In this document: positions 21,050 through 30,950 of the stretch, one piece after another | How the letters are laid out: every line of letters begins with the position of its first letter | Numbering within the stretch: the first letter of the stretch is position 1 | Assembly: GCA_030450335.1 (NCBI GenBank) | Contig: JAKDIS010000015.1 | Coordinates: 1 to 32,745 of the forward strand | Length of the DNA stretch: 32,745 nucleotides | DNA from: Corynebacterium sp. | GTDB lineage: Bacteria > Actinomycetota > Actinomycetes > Mycobacteriales > Mycobacteriaceae | Reading direction: 5' to 3' | The notes under the pieces: model-generated | What the model was told of the DNA's origin: nothing | The model's database searches: none | Seen by the model: the letters and a program-made list of their open reading frames with translations, nothing else | Translations under genes and position numbers: made by a program

Positions 21050-22531
21050 ATGTCAGCTTCCACGGGATCCTCGGTCGAGACGACCGGCGCAGAAGAGTCC
21101 GGCGCAGAACCCACCGGCGCCCTCGACCGGTACTTCCACATCACGGAGCGTCGCTCCACGGTCGGCACGGAGGTCCGTGCCGGTGTCGTGACGTTCTTCG
21201 CGATGGCGTACATCATCATCCTCAACCCCCTCATCCTGGGGACGGTGGAGGACGGCAACGGCGACGTGCTGGGCACCTCCCGCGTGGCCGCGGTCACCGC
21301 CCTGGCCGCCGGCGTGATGACCATCGCCTTCGGCGTCTTCGCCAAGTACCCCTTCGGCATCGCCGCCGGCCTGGGCATCAACACCCTGGTGGCCGTCACC
21401 TTCGTTGCGACGGAGGGCCTGACCTGGCCGCAGGCGATGGGCCTGGTGGTGATCGACGGCGTGATCATCGTGCTGCTCGCCGTCACCGGGTTCCGTGAGG
21501 CGGTGTTCAACGCCATCCCGGGTTCGTTGAAGGCCGCGATCAGCGTGGGCATCGGCCTGTTCATCGCCATGGTCGGCGTGGTGGACGCCGGCTTCGTGCG
21601 CCGCGTGCCCGACGCCGCCGGCACCACCGTGCCCGTCGGCCTCGGCGACGGCGGCTCCATCGCCTCCTGGCCCACCCTGATCTTCGTGGTCGGCCTGATC
21701 GTCTGCGGCATCCTGGTGGCCAAGAAGGTCCGCGGCGGACTGTTCATCGGCATCATCGCCACCACCGTGTTCGCCATGATCGTCGAGGCGCTCGCCGGCC
21801 CCTTCGACAGCGACGCCGGCAAGGGCTGGCAGATGGCCACCCCGGCGATCCCGGACTCCCTGGGCAGCATGCCCGACCTCAGCCTCGTCGGCGCGGTGGA
21901 CCTCTTCGGCGCCTTCGGCAAGATCGGCGCACTGTCGGCCTGCCTGCTGATCTTCACCCTGGTGCTGGCGAACTTCTTCGACGCGATGGGCACGATGACC
22001 GCGCTGGGCAAGCAGGCGCAGCTCGTCGACGAGCAGGGCAACCTGCCGAACCTGCGCACCGCCCTGATCATCGAGGGTGCCGGCGCGGCGGTCGGCGGTT
22101 CGGTGTCGGCGTCGTCCAACACCGTGTTCGTCGACTCCGCCGCCGGCATCGGCGACGGTGCGCGCACCGGCCTGGCCAACGTGGTCACCGGCGTGATCTT
22201 CCTGGCGGCGATGTTCCTCACCCCGCTGTACTCCGTGGTGCCGATCGAGGCCGCCGCCCCGGTGCTGGTCATCGTGGGAGCGATGATGATGGCCCAGGTC
22301 GCAGACATCGACTTCACCCGCTTCGAGGTCGCCCTGCCGGCCTTCCTGACGATCGTGATCATGCCGTACACCTACTCCATCGCCAACGGCATCGGCATGG
22401 GCTTCATCGCCTGCGTGGTGATGTACCTGGTCACCGGCCGTGCCAAGGAACTGCACTGGCTGATGTACCTGGTCGCCGCACTGTTTGTGGTCTTCTTCGG
22501 CATCGACCCGATCATGGATGCGATCGGGTAG
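21050..22531 (+). CDS. NCS2/AzgA-type purine permease
   Basis: 493 residues with 12-14 membrane segments. AzgA-family hallmarks: LDRYFHITERRSTVGTEVRAG before the first helix, TFFAMAYIIILNPLIL, GIAAGLGINTLVAVTF, SVGIGLFIAMVG, ANFFDAMGTMTALGKQA and SASSNTVFVDSAAGIGDGARTGL (last two quoted in parts). It probably imports adenine, guanine or hypoxanthine with protons. ATG 21050 is preferred over 20954, whose 32 extra residues overlap the divergent lipoprotein gene. No Shine-Dalgarno is visible, so it may be leaderless. TrmH follows after 6 bases, suggesting an operon. Confidence 0.88.
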   Translation: MSASTGSSVETTGAEESGAEPTGALDRYFHITERRSTVGTEVRAGVVTFFAMAYIIILNPLILGTVEDGNGDVLGTSRVAAVTALAAGVMTIAFGVFAKYPFGIAAGLGINTLVAVTFVATEGLTWPQAMGLVVIDGVIIVLLAVTGFREAVFNAIPGSLKAAISVGIGLFIAMVGVVDAGFVRRVPDAAGTTVPVGLGDGGSIASWPTLIFVVGLIVCGILVAKKVRGGLFIGIIATTVFAMIVEALAGPFDSDAGKGWQMATPAIPDSLGSMPDLSLVGAVDLFGAFGKIGALSACLLIFTLVLANFFDAMGTMTALGKQAQLVDEQGNLPNLRTALIIEGAGAAVGGSVSASSNTVFVDSAAGIGDGARTGLANVVTGVIFLAAMFLTPLYSVVPIEAAAPVLVIVGAMMMAQVADIDFTRFEVALPAFLTIVIMPYTYSIANGIGMGFIACVVMYLVTGRAKELHWLMYLVAALFVVFFGIDPIMDAIG

Positions 22532-22537
22532 GACGCC

Positions 22538-23383
22538 ATGAGCCGCACCGTCCCCGTGACCGACCCGTCCGACACCCGTCTCGACGACGTCCGTGACCTG
22601 AACTCCTCCGACAAGCGTCCCGACCTGCCCGGCGGCCGCGGCCTCGTCGTCGCCGAGGGCAATCTGGTGGTGCCGCGCCTGGCGGCGTCGCGCTTCCCGG
22701 TGCGCTGCGTGGTGGGCTTCGCCCACCGGCTGGAACAGCTGCAGGACGCCGCGGCGTCCGACCCCGACGTCGCCCGTGGGCTCGACGGCGTGCCCTTCTA
22801 CGAGGTCACCCGGGAGGTGCTCGCCGAGGTCGCCGGCTTCGACATGCACCGCGGGCTGGTGGCCACCGCCGACCGGGTCGACGAGCCCGACGCCAGTGAC
22901 GTGCTGGACGCCCTGCCGGCCGGCAACCGGGTCGTCGCCGTGCTGGAGGGCGTCGGCGACCACGAGAACATCGGCGCGCTGTTCCGCAACGCCGCCGGCC
23001 TCGACGTCGGTGCGGTGCTGCTGGGCGCCGGGTGCGCCGACCCGCTGTACCGGCGGGTGGTGCGCGTGTCGATGGGGCACGTGCTGCGCACCCCGTTCGC
23101 GCACCTCGGCAGTCGGCCGACGACGTGGCAGCACAGTCTCGCCGACCTGCAGGAGCGTGGCTACCGGGTGGTGGCGATGACACCGAACACGGACAACACC
23201 CTGGCCGAGGCCGTGGCCGGCGCCGACAAGGTCGCCGTGATGGTCGGTGCGGAGGGGCCCGGGCTGACCGAGCACGCCATGCGCGCGGCGGACGTGCGGA
23301 CGAAGATCCCGATGGCTCCGGGCACCGACTCGCTCAACGTGGCGACGTCCGCGGCGATCGGCTTCTACGCCGCACAGTTCTGA
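22538..23383 (+). CDS. TrmH/SpoU-family RNA 2'-O-methyltransferase
   Basis: 281 residues. The N-terminal ~130 residues form the substrate-binding part (LVVAEGNLVVPRLAASRFPV; FDMHRGLVATADR). The SPOUT knot domain has motif 1 NIGALFRNAAGLDV, motif 2 VMVGAEGPGLT, and motif 3 IPMAPGTDSLNVATSAAIG, the S-adenosylmethionine-binding trefoil knot. Target tRNA or rRNA nucleotide unknown. It lies 6 bases after the permease gene, and its stop is only 2 bases from the stop of the convergent DUF6928-like gene. Confidence 0.9.
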   Translation: MSRTVPVTDPSDTRLDDVRDLNSSDKRPDLPGGRGLVVAEGNLVVPRLAASRFPVRCVVGFAHRLEQLQDAAASDPDVARGLDGVPFYEVTREVLAEVAGFDMHRGLVATADRVDEPDASDVLDALPAGNRVVAVLEGVGDHENIGALFRNAAGLDVGAVLLGAGCADPLYRRVVRVSMGHVLRTPFAHLGSRPTTWQHSLADLQERGYRVVAMTPNTDNTLAEAVAGADKVAVMVGAEGPGLTEHAMRAADVRTKIPMAPGTDSLNVATSAAIGFYAAQF

Positions 23384-23385
23384 CG

Positions 23386-24315
23386 CTACCGCCCGGTGTT
23401 GCGGGCGCGGCGGCGTACCTCGTCGCCGATCCTGTGCGCCCCGGTCTGCAGCAGACGTACCCCGCCGACCACGCCGCGCCCGACCCCGGTCACCGCGGAC
23501 ACCGTGGCGCCCTTGAGCAGGTCGGAGGTCGAACGCACCGCCGACTCCTTGCCCTCGGCGTAGTCGTCGTAGCCCGGGGGGAGGGGGTTCTGGGGCTTGG
23601 GCGGGCGCTGCGGGTGCTGGGAGGTCCGCGGCCGCGACGCCGGCCGGGAGTCGCCGGGCACCGCACGCGGTGCGGCGCGTCCGTCCAGTGCGAAGGCGCA
23701 CACCGGGATGTCGATGCCCTCGCGCTCCACCCGGAACCCCAGCCAGTGTTCCTCGGCGGCGGCGGCGAACTCACCGGGACGGAACGGCAGCTGGATGCCC
23801 GTGGCCTCCACGTTGCCCTCCCAGAACGGGGCCTCGAAGGGCTCGGGCAGGCCGGTGTCCTCGTAGATCTTGTCGCGGGTGGCGGTGAAGGCGCGTTTCA
23901 GCGTGCCACCGGACCAGTGGGCGAAACCGCCGAGACCGTCCGGGTCGTCCGGCGTCCGGCAGGTCACGTAGAGGTCCGCGGCGGCGATGAGTTCCCGTAG
24001 CGGTGCCGGGACCTGTGACATCAGGCAGGGTTCCGGCAGCACGGTCTGCACCAGCGACAGGCCGGGGTAGCCGCCGATGTAGAACTCGGCGCGGCCGGGC
24101 GGGGCCGAGCGGTTCATGTCGAAGTCGCCGATGTGCGTGGGGGAGGAGAAATCGCCGAAGGTGTTCGCCGAACCCTCGGTGCTCAGGCGCACGCCGAGCT
24201 GGGCGAGGTACTTGCGGGCGAAGCCACGGTCGGGCGTGGGCTCGGCGCGCAGCACCTGCACCGGGACGGCGGCGCTGGCGAACCAGAGGGTGACGACGGT
24301 GTCAGGGGATCCCAC
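23386..24315 (-). CDS. DUF6928-like protein, function unknown
   Basis: 309 residues from GTG 24315. The N-terminal ~210 residues are a compact domain: TLWFASAAVPVQVLRAEPTP, RGFARKYLAQL, GDFDMNRSAPPGRAEFYIGG, GLSLVQTVLPEP and GGFAHWSGGTLKRAF. A Pro/Arg-rich linker (about 215-255) precedes a C-terminal amphipathic segment (DLLKGATVSAVTGVGRGVVG). I recognise the pattern of actinobacterial DUF6928 proteins, with moderate certainty; no enzyme motif is seen. It starts 6 bases after the sepH stop, so it is probably coupled to sepH. Confidence 0.65.
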   Translation of the reverse strand: MGSPDTVVTLWFASAAVPVQVLRAEPTPDRGFARKYLAQLGVRLSTEGSANTFGDFSSPTHIGDFDMNRSAPPGRAEFYIGGYPGLSLVQTVLPEPCLMSQVPAPLRELIAAADLYVTCRTPDDPDGLGGFAHWSGGTLKRAFTATRDKIYEDTGLPEPFEAPFWEGNVEATGIQLPFRPGEFAAAAEEHWLGFRVEREGIDIPVCAFALDGRAAPRAVPGDSRPASRPRTSQHPQRPPKPQNPLPPGYDDYAEGKESAVRSTSDLLKGATVSAVTGVGRGVVGGVRLLQTGAHRIGDEVRRRARNTGR

Positions 24316-24321
24316 CGTGGT

Positions 24322-25383
24322 CTACTTCTTCTTGTTCCGGCCGTTTGCCCGCGGGTTCGTACGGACCCCGAGCAGCACGTCCTCCCAGTGGGGCGTGACG
24401 GCCTTCTTCTTGCGCTTGGCAGGGTCCTCGCCACCGCCCGCGGGGTGGGAGCGGCGGCCGAAGAGGTCGACGGGGGCGTCGGCGCCGCCCCCGGAGGAGG
24501 AGTCGCCGGTGGGCTCGTCGGACCCGTCGGTCTCAGCCGGCCCGGTGTCCTCGGCGGGGTCATGGACGGCGGCGGTGTCCGGCCGGGTCTCCTCGGTGGC
24601 GGGGGTGTCGTCCTCCCCGCGGCTGGAGGGAACCACCGGTGAGACCGTGCGCACCGGACGCTCGAAGCGCGGGTCGATGAGGTCGGACGCCACGGAGTTC
24701 ACCGGCTCGGCGGTCGCCGGACCGTCCTCACCCGGGACGAAGCGGAAGTCGGCGACGAACCGCGACGCGCCCTCCCGGTTGCCCTTCGTCCAGCTCACCG
24801 AGATCACCCAGTGGTCGGACGAGTCCATCGCCGCCGACCACTCGGCGGCGCGCAGGCTCTCGCCACGGGCGGCGAAGGCGCCGGCGAGCACCTCGCGCAG
24901 GGGTGCGTCCGTCGGCCCGTCGGCACGGACCGGGTGGGCGTCGCGCGCCATCTCGGCGATGCGGTGGCGCTCCATCGCGATCGGCACGGCGAAGGGGCGG
25001 ACGCGACGGTCCTCCATGCCGGTCTCCGCGACGATCTGCTCCACGGTCTCACCGTGGCGGATGCGGTCCTGGATGTCGCGCGGGCGCAGGTGCACGCGCT
25101 CACGCACCGGGATGACGGCGGGTTCCGCCGCGTCCGGCGCCTCGGCCGCCGTGGTGGTCTCCTGGGTGGCGTCCTGGGCGGTCTCCGGTGCGGCGTCCGC
25201 TGAGACGGACTCCGCCGCAGGCTGGACCAGGGTGCCCAGGAACTCGGTGAGCTCGTCGGTGACCGGCAGGAAGAACCCGGGGGTCGCGTCCTCCCCGTCA
25301 GTGCCTTCGGCGCCACTGTCGGCCACGCGGAGAACGAGGGACGCCCGGTCGCTGTCGTCCTGGACGAACCGCAGTTCCTGCAT
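24322..25383 (-). CDS. sepH: Septation protein SepH (DUF3071)
   Basis: 353 residues. The conserved N-terminus (MQELRFVQDDSDRASLVLRV) and the helix-turn-helix-like segment LRPRDIQDRIRHGETVEQIV...RVRPFAVPIAMERHRIAE (about 95-145) are SepH hallmarks; a long acidic Pro/Thr-rich tail ends in a basic patch (AKRKKKAVTPHW, NGRNKKK). SepH proteins bind FtsZ and promote Z-ring assembly in actinobacteria. ATG 25383 is chosen because GGAGGT lies 7 bases upstream and it matches the family N-terminus; the frame runs 39 bases further up but through the leader. A TACTGT box at 25421-25426 is the likely promoter. Confidence 0.88.
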   Translation of the reverse strand: MQELRFVQDDSDRASLVLRVADSGAEGTDGEDATPGFFLPVTDELTEFLGTLVQPAAESVSADAAPETAQDATQETTTAAEAPDAAEPAVIPVRERVHLRPRDIQDRIRHGETVEQIVAETGMEDRRVRPFAVPIAMERHRIAEMARDAHPVRADGPTDAPLREVLAGAFAARGESLRAAEWSAAMDSSDHWVISVSWTKGNREGASRFVADFRFVPGEDGPATAEPVNSVASDLIDPRFERPVRTVSPVVPSSRGEDDTPATEETRPDTAAVHDPAEDTGPAETDGSDEPTGDSSSGGGADAPVDLFGRRSHPAGGGEDPAKRKKKAVTPHWEDVLLGVRTNPRANGRNKKK

Positions 25384-25420
25384 CGGTGGGACCTCCATCA
25401 TCCACTCGGTGTTTTCCGCC

Positions 25421-25426
25421 ACAGTA
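25421..25426 (-). promoter_or_regulatory. -10 box TACTGT of sepH
   Basis: TACTGT on the minus strand lies 37 bases before the chosen ATG, between that start and the serC terminator. Confidence 0.4.
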
Positions 25427-25434
25427 GCGCAAAA

Positions 25435-25464
25435 ACCCCCGGAAGACGGTGAGCTTCCGGGGGT
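25435..25464 (-). terminator. serC terminator
   Basis: ACCCCCGGAAG (25435-25445) pairs with CTTCCGGGGGT (25454-25464), with an 8-base loop. On the minus strand it ends in TTTTT. It lies 40 bases after the serC stop. Confidence 0.85.
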
Positions 25465-25503
25465 GAGTCAGGGGTCTGGACCTGACGGTACGTCCTGTTC
25501 GGG

Positions 25504-26964
<1,461 letters not shown>

Positions 26965-26967
26965 TCA

Positions 26968-28263
26968 ATGGCTTCCGACAACCAGGACAAGGCCGTTCTC
27001 CACTACCCCGGTGGCGAATACGAAATGCCGATCGTCAAGGCCAACGAGGGCAATTCCGGATTCGCGCTGGGCAAGCTGCTCGCCGAGACCGGTCTGACCA
27101 CCGTTGACCCCGGCTACGTGAACACAGGTTCCACTCTCTCCGAGATTACCTACATCGACGGTGGCGAGGGCATCCTGCGTTACCGCGGGTACGACATCGC
27201 CGACCTGGCCAACAACGCCACGTTCAACGAGGTCAGCTACCTGCTCATCAACGGAGAGCTGCCGAACAACGAGGAGCTGGAGACGTTCAACGCGAACATC
27301 CGGCGCCACACGCTGCTCGACGAGGACTTCAAGAGCCAGTTCAAGATCTTCCCGCGCAACGCGCACCCGATGAACGTCCTGGCCTCGTCCGTCAACATCC
27401 TCGCGACCTACTACGAGGACGAGCTCGACCCGCTGGACAAGGGCTTCCAGGTCAAGAACACCCACCGCCTGATGGCGAAGGTGCCGATGCTCGCGGCCTA
27501 CGCCTACCGTGCGTCCAAGGGCAAGCCCTACATGTACCCGGACAACAACCTCAACGCGCGCGAGAACTTCCTGCGCAACATGTTCGGCTACCCGACCGAG
27601 GACTACGAGGTCGACCCGGTCATCTCCAAGGCCCTCGACAAGCTGCTCATCCTGCACGCTGACCACGAGCAGAACTGCTCCACGTCGACCGTGCGCATGG
27701 TCGGCTCGGCGCAGGCGAACATCTACTCCTCCATCGCCGCCGGCGTGAACGCCCTGTCCGGTCCGCTGCACGGTGGCGCCAACCAGGCCGTCCTGGAGAT
27801 GCTCGAGGACATCGACGCCAACGGTGGCGACGCGACCGACTTCATGAACCGCGTGAAGAACAAGGAGCCGGGCGTCAAGCTCATGGGCTTCGGTCACCGC
27901 GTGTACAAGAACTACGATCCGCGTGCGGCGATCGTCAAGGAGTCCGCGCACGAGATCCTCGAGCACCTCGGTGGCGACCACCTGCTCGACCTCGCGATGA
28001 AGCTGGAGAAGATCGCCCTGGAGGACGACTACTTCATCTCCCGCAAGCTGTACCCGAACGTGGACTTCTACACCGGCCTGATCTACCGGGCCATGGGCTT
28101 CCCCACGGACTTCTTCACCGTGCTGTTCGCCATGGGTCGCCTGCCGGGCTGGATCGCCCACTACCTGGAGCAGATCAACGAGCCGTCGGCGAAGATCAAC
28201 CGCCCGCGCCAGATCTACACCGGCGAGAGCAAGCGCTCCTTCGTCCCGCGCGACAAGCGCTAG
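26968..28263 (+). CDS. gltA: Type II citrate synthase
   Basis: 431 residues, the usual size of the hexameric bacterial enzyme. The catalytic triad is visible: His268 (SGPLHGGANQ), His310 (MGFGHRVYKNYDPRA) and Asp366 (YPNVDFYTG). The N-terminal beta domain (AVLHYPGGEYEMPIVKANEG) and LSEITYIDGGEGILRYRGYD are typical of this class rather than 2-methylcitrate synthase. It condenses acetyl-CoA and oxaloacetate at entry to the citric acid cycle. GAAAGG lies 7-8 bases before the ATG. Codon use is strongly biased to C/G-ending optimal codons, as expected of a highly expressed gene. Tandem stem-loops follow. Confidence 0.96.
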   Translation: MASDNQDKAVLHYPGGEYEMPIVKANEGNSGFALGKLLAETGLTTVDPGYVNTGSTLSEITYIDGGEGILRYRGYDIADLANNATFNEVSYLLINGELPNNEELETFNANIRRHTLLDEDFKSQFKIFPRNAHPMNVLASSVNILATYYEDELDPLDKGFQVKNTHRLMAKVPMLAAYAYRASKGKPYMYPDNNLNARENFLRNMFGYPTEDYEVDPVISKALDKLLILHADHEQNCSTSTVRMVGSAQANIYSSIAAGVNALSGPLHGGANQAVLEMLEDIDANGGDATDFMNRVKNKEPGVKLMGFGHRVYKNYDPRAAIVKESAHEILEHLGGDHLLDLAMKLEKIALEDDYFISRKLYPNVDFYTGLIYRAMGFPTDFFTVLFAMGRLPGWIAHYLEQINEPSAKINRPRQIYTGESKRSFVPRDKR

Positions 28264-28300
28264 ACACCGCCTCCCAAGCAGGAACACAGGCAGGAACGCA

Positions 28301-28320
28301 GGACGGTGCGCGCACCGTCC
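28301..28320. repeat. Perfect 20-bp palindrome after gltA
   Basis: GGACGGTGCGCGCACCGTCC reads the same on both strands with no loop. It lies 38 bases after the gltA stop and 8 bases before the main terminator. Confidence 0.8.
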
Positions 28321-28327
28321 GCACACG

Positions 28328-28373
28328 GGCAGGACGCCCCGGCCCCGCACCACGCGGGACGGGGCGTCCTGCC
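28328..28373 (+). terminator. gltA terminator
   Basis: 14-base perfect arms (28328-28341, 28360-28373) with an inner CCCGC/GCGGG stem; the right arm ends in GCC followed by TTTT. Confidence 0.88.
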
Positions 28374-28411
28374 TTTTCGCGTTGCGCGGGCTGCGCGTCA
28401 CGCAGGCCTGC

Positions 28412-28417
28412 TAATCT
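28412..28417 (+). promoter_or_regulatory. -10 box TAATCT of the FKBP gene
   Basis: TAATCT gives a start near 28424 and a leader of about 33 bases. It overlaps a TGCTAA-N10-TTAGCA inverted repeat (28409-28430) that might be an operator. Confidence 0.4.
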
Positions 28418-28457
28418 GGTTCGGTTAGCACGACCGCGAACCCACAGGAGTACCTCC

Positions 28458-28817
28458 ATGAGCAAGCCCACGATCGAGCCCCAGTCCGGCCCCGCCCCGT
28501 CCTCCCTGGTGATCGAGGACATCTCCGTCGGTGACGGCGCCGAAGCCGTGCCCGGCGGCATGGTCGAGGTCCACTACGTGGGCGTGGACTACGAGACCGG
28601 CCAGGAGTTCGACTCCTCGTGGGACCGTGGCCAGACCATCGAGTTCCCGCTGACCGGCCTGATCCAGGGCTGGCAGGACGGCATCCCCGGCATGAAGGTC
28701 AACGGTCGTCGCAAGCTGACCATCCCGCCGGAGCTGGCCTACGGCCCGGCCGGTGCCGGCAACCCGCTCGCCGGGCGCACCCTGGTCTTCATCATCGACC
28801 TGGTGGACGCCCGCTAG
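28458..28817 (+). CDS. FKBP-type peptidyl-prolyl cis-trans isomerase
   Basis: 119 residues, a single FKBP domain without signal peptide, so cytosolic. Active-site segments: VEVHYVGVDYETGQEFDSSW, IEFPLTGLIQGWQDGIPGMK, RRKLTIPPELAYGPAGAG, and the final strand LVFIIDLVDAR. It speeds proline isomerisation in protein folding. AGGAG lies about 8 bases before the ATG. It is a separate transcription unit after gltA, an order I recall from other corynebacteria. Confidence 0.93.
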   Translation: MSKPTIEPQSGPAPSSLVIEDISVGDGAEAVPGGMVEVHYVGVDYETGQEFDSSWDRGQTIEFPLTGLIQGWQDGIPGMKVNGRRKLTIPPELAYGPAGAGNPLAGRTLVFIIDLVDAR

Positions 28818-28864
28818 GTCCACCGGCAACGTACTGGGGGGATCCAGGGGGATTCAGGAGGGGC

Positions 28865-29890
28865 TCAGCGGGAGACGGGGTCCCCGCCGTCCTGTCCGGC
28901 CGCGAGGTCCTCGGCGAACGGTGCGCTCTCCCAGTCCCCCGGGGTGGTGCACGCGAAGGCGCCGCAGGAGTTCGCCCGGTCCAGGCGCGTGGCCGAGTCC
29001 GCGCCGGCGATGACGGCGCTGAGGTAGCCGGCCACGAAGGCGTCGCCGGCGCCGACGGTGTCCACCACGTCGACGACCTGTCCGGGGCCGTGTGTCAGCT
29101 CTCCGTGGCGTAGGGCGGTCGCCCCGTCCGCGCCGAGCTTCGCCACGACCTCGGCAGGCCCCAGGGTCGCCACCGCGCGCAGCAGCGCGGCAAGGTCGGC
29201 CTCGTCGTACTCGTTGTCGTCCTCGGCGTGGCCCGGTGCGAGGATCGTGAGTTCCTCGGGGCCGCCGAACACGATGTCGACGTGGGGCAGGACGCCGGCG
29301 AGAAGGTCACCCAGACGCTCGCGGGAGCCCAGCCGGGAACGGTAGTTCACGTCCAGGCTGATCCGGGTCCCTGCGGCGACGGCGCGGTCCACCGCCGCGG
29401 TCATCGCGCGCGCCGCCGACTCCGACAGCATCGGCGTGATGCCGCTGAGGTGCAGGACGTCGGCGTCCTCGACGAGTGCGTCCGGCAGGTCCGCGGGGGA
29501 GAGCGCCGAGGCGGCGGAGCCGGCCCGGTAGTAGTCGACGCGGGTCGTCGTCGCGGTGGGGCGGGACTTCAGCATCAGGCCGGTCGGACGCTCCGGGTCG
29601 ACCCGGCAGTGCACCCCGACACCCTCGGCCCGGATCTCGCGCATCACCCGGGTGCCCAGCGGGTCGTGGCCGACCCGGCTGACCCATGCGGCCTGTACGC
29701 CGAGGCGCTGCAGTCCGATGGCGACGTTCGACTCCGCGCCGGCGAGGGAGATGTCGACCGACGGCAGGTGCGCGAGGGATCCGACCTGGCCGCTGCGCAT
29801 CATCGCCATGGTCTCGCCGATGGTCACCACCTGCGCGCTCACCGGACGGTCCGTCGGGTCTCGGCGTGGGGTGGGTGTGGGGGCGTTCAT
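28865..29890 (-). CDS. PfkB-family sugar kinase, probable 2-dehydro-3-deoxy-galactonate/gluconate kinase
   Basis: 341 residues from ATG 29890 (AAGGA six to seven bases upstream). PfkB features: VVTIGETMAMM at the start, SLAGAESNVAIGLQRLG, sugar-contact segments (YYRAGSAASAL; LHLSGITPML; SLDVNYRSRLGS), and the anion-hole/catalytic motif DTVGAGDAFVAGY with catalytic base Asp283. GETMAMM and DVNYR-type motifs are typical of KDG kinases. Its place beside dgoA and dgoD implies phosphorylation of 2-dehydro-3-deoxy-D-galactonate, step two of the De Ley-Doudoroff route. In E. coli that step uses the unrelated DgoK. The frame extending to 30148 runs through the operators and is rejected. Confidence 0.85.
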   Translation of the reverse strand: MNAPTPTPRRDPTDRPVSAQVVTIGETMAMMRSGQVGSLAHLPSVDISLAGAESNVAIGLQRLGVQAAWVSRVGHDPLGTRVMREIRAEGVGVHCRVDPERPTGLMLKSRPTATTTRVDYYRAGSAASALSPADLPDALVEDADVLHLSGITPMLSESAARAMTAAVDRAVAAGTRISLDVNYRSRLGSRERLGDLLAGVLPHVDIVFGGPEELTILAPGHAEDDNEYDEADLAALLRAVATLGPAEVVAKLGADGATALRHGELTHGPGQVVDVVDTVGAGDAFVAGYLSAVIAGADSATRLDRANSCGAFACTTPGDWESAPFAEDLAAGQDGGDPVSR

Positions 29891-29935
29891 GGGGTGTCCT
29901 TCTCGAGCGTCTGGGGCGGAGATCTCGGCATTGAC

Positions 29936-29952
29936 GTTCCGCATAGCGTAAC
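29936..29952. promoter_or_regulatory. Operator-like palindrome 1 of the dgo locus
   Basis: GTTCCGCATAGCGTAAC has the symmetric pattern GTT-N-CGC-N3-GCG-N-AAC, as expected for an IclR-family dimer site. It lies between the divergent kinase and iclR genes. Confidence 0.5.
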
Positions 29953-29956
29953 GTAC

Positions 29957-29973
29957 ATTCTGCATTACGTAAC
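29957..29973. promoter_or_regulatory. Operator-like repeat 2 of the dgo locus
   Basis: ATTCTGCATTACGTAAC matches site 1 at 13 of 17 positions. It starts 21 bases later, two helical turns, so two dimers could bind the same DNA face. It overlaps a TACATT -10 candidate for iclR (29954-29959). Confidence 0.45.
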
Positions 29974-30020
29974 ACAGTATCAGTGTCGCCGGGGAGCCGG
30001 CGAGCGACCAGGAGGCGCCG

Positions 30021-30950
30021 ATGTCGGCAGAACAGGACGTGAGCCCCGTGGCGAGCGTCGACAAGGCGCTCATCCTCCTCGGCTTCCTCGCCCAGGCCGG
30101 TCCCGACGGGGCCACGCTCGCCGAACTGGCGGGGGAGACCGGTTTCACGAAGCCCTCGGCGCACCGACTGCTCGGCGCCCTGGTCTTCCGCGGCTACGCC
30201 GCCCGGGAATCCGAGGGGAAGCGCTACCGGCTCGGCCCGAGCGCGCTCAGACTCGGACTCGAGTTCCACCGCGACGAGAACCTGCCCGCGATGATGCGGC
30301 CCCTGCTCGAGAACCTCTCGCAGGGTACGAGTGAACTCGTGCACCTCGGCACGCTGTCCGGGACCCAGGTGCTCTACCTGGACAAGGTCGACCCCGACCG
30401 TCCGCTGCGGGTCTGGTCGCGCGTCGGCAACCTGGCGCCGTCGGCACGCACCGGCCTCGGCCGGGCACTCCTCGCCGCGCAGGGCGCCGGCGCGTCCGAC
30501 CTCGAAACCTACGTCGCAGATGCCCGGGCGCAGACGGACCTGCCGGTGAACGCCGCCCCGGAGGTCAGCGTCGAGCGGCTCGCCGAGGCCCTTGACCAGG
30601 CACGTACCCGCGGGTGGGCCGAGGAGGTCGAGGAGAACGAACGCGGCATCAGCTGCGTCGCCGTCGCCCTGACCCGTCCCCACGGCGCGGACGTGGCCGT
30701 GAGCATCACCGGGCCGGCGGACCGCATGACCGACGCGCGGCGTGCGGAACTCGGCCCGTACCTGCGCGACGAGCTGTCGGCACATGCACCCACCGGTGTG
30801 CAGGTGGTGCCCGTCGAGACACGAGAACCCGCCCACCCTTCGTCCCCGATCCTGGAGTCAACCCGTGACCAGACCAGACCAGCTTCCGCCCACCGGCCTC
30901 ATCGCCATCCTGCGGGGGCTCACTCCCGCCGAGGCGCCCGCGGTGGGTGA
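30021..30950 (+). CDS. IclR-family regulator of galactonate catabolism
   Basis: 309 residues. A helix-turn-helix domain at about 10-75 (VDKALILLGFLAQAGPDGAT, LAGETGFTKPSAHRLLGALV, GYAARESEGKRYRLG) precedes an IclR effector domain (about 85-260: LVHLGTLSGTQVLYLDKVDP, GLGRALLAAQG, GWAEEVEENERGISCVAVAL). AGGAGG lies 5 bases before the ATG. It likely senses galactonate or its 2-keto-3-deoxy product and controls the divergent promoters. Usual length is about 250-260. The last ~45 residues ([13 protein letters not shown]...RRGARGG) are Pro/Arg-rich and run 86 bases into the aldolase gene in another frame, so the tail may be non-functional. Confidence 0.85.
   Translation: MSAEQDVSPVASVDKALILLGFLAQAGPDGATLAELAGETGFTKPSAHRLLGALVFRGYAARESEGKRYRLGPSALRLGLEFHRDENLPAMMRPLLENLSQGTSELVHLGTLSGTQVLYLDKVDPDRPLRVWSRVGNLAPSARTGLGRALLAAQGAGASDLETYVADARAQTDLPVNAAPEVSVERLAEALDQARTRGWAEEVEENERGISCVAVALTRPHGADVAVSITGPADRMTDARRAELGPYLRDELSAHAPTGVQVVPVETREPAHPSSPILESTRDQTRPASAHRPHRHPAGAHSRRGARGG

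Noticed and set aside
21053..23701. 882-residue minus-strand frame
   Set aside because: Antisense to the AzgA permease and TrmH genes; His/Asp/Gly/Arg-rich with no recognisable fold.
26965..28401. 478-residue minus-strand frame
   Set aside because: Antisense shadow of citrate synthase, whose catalytic residues are all present in the plus frame.
28409..28430. TGCTAA...TTAGCA before the FKBP gene as a DtxR iron box
   Set aside because: The two halves are 10 bases apart and the sequence does not fit the TTAGG-type DtxR consensus.
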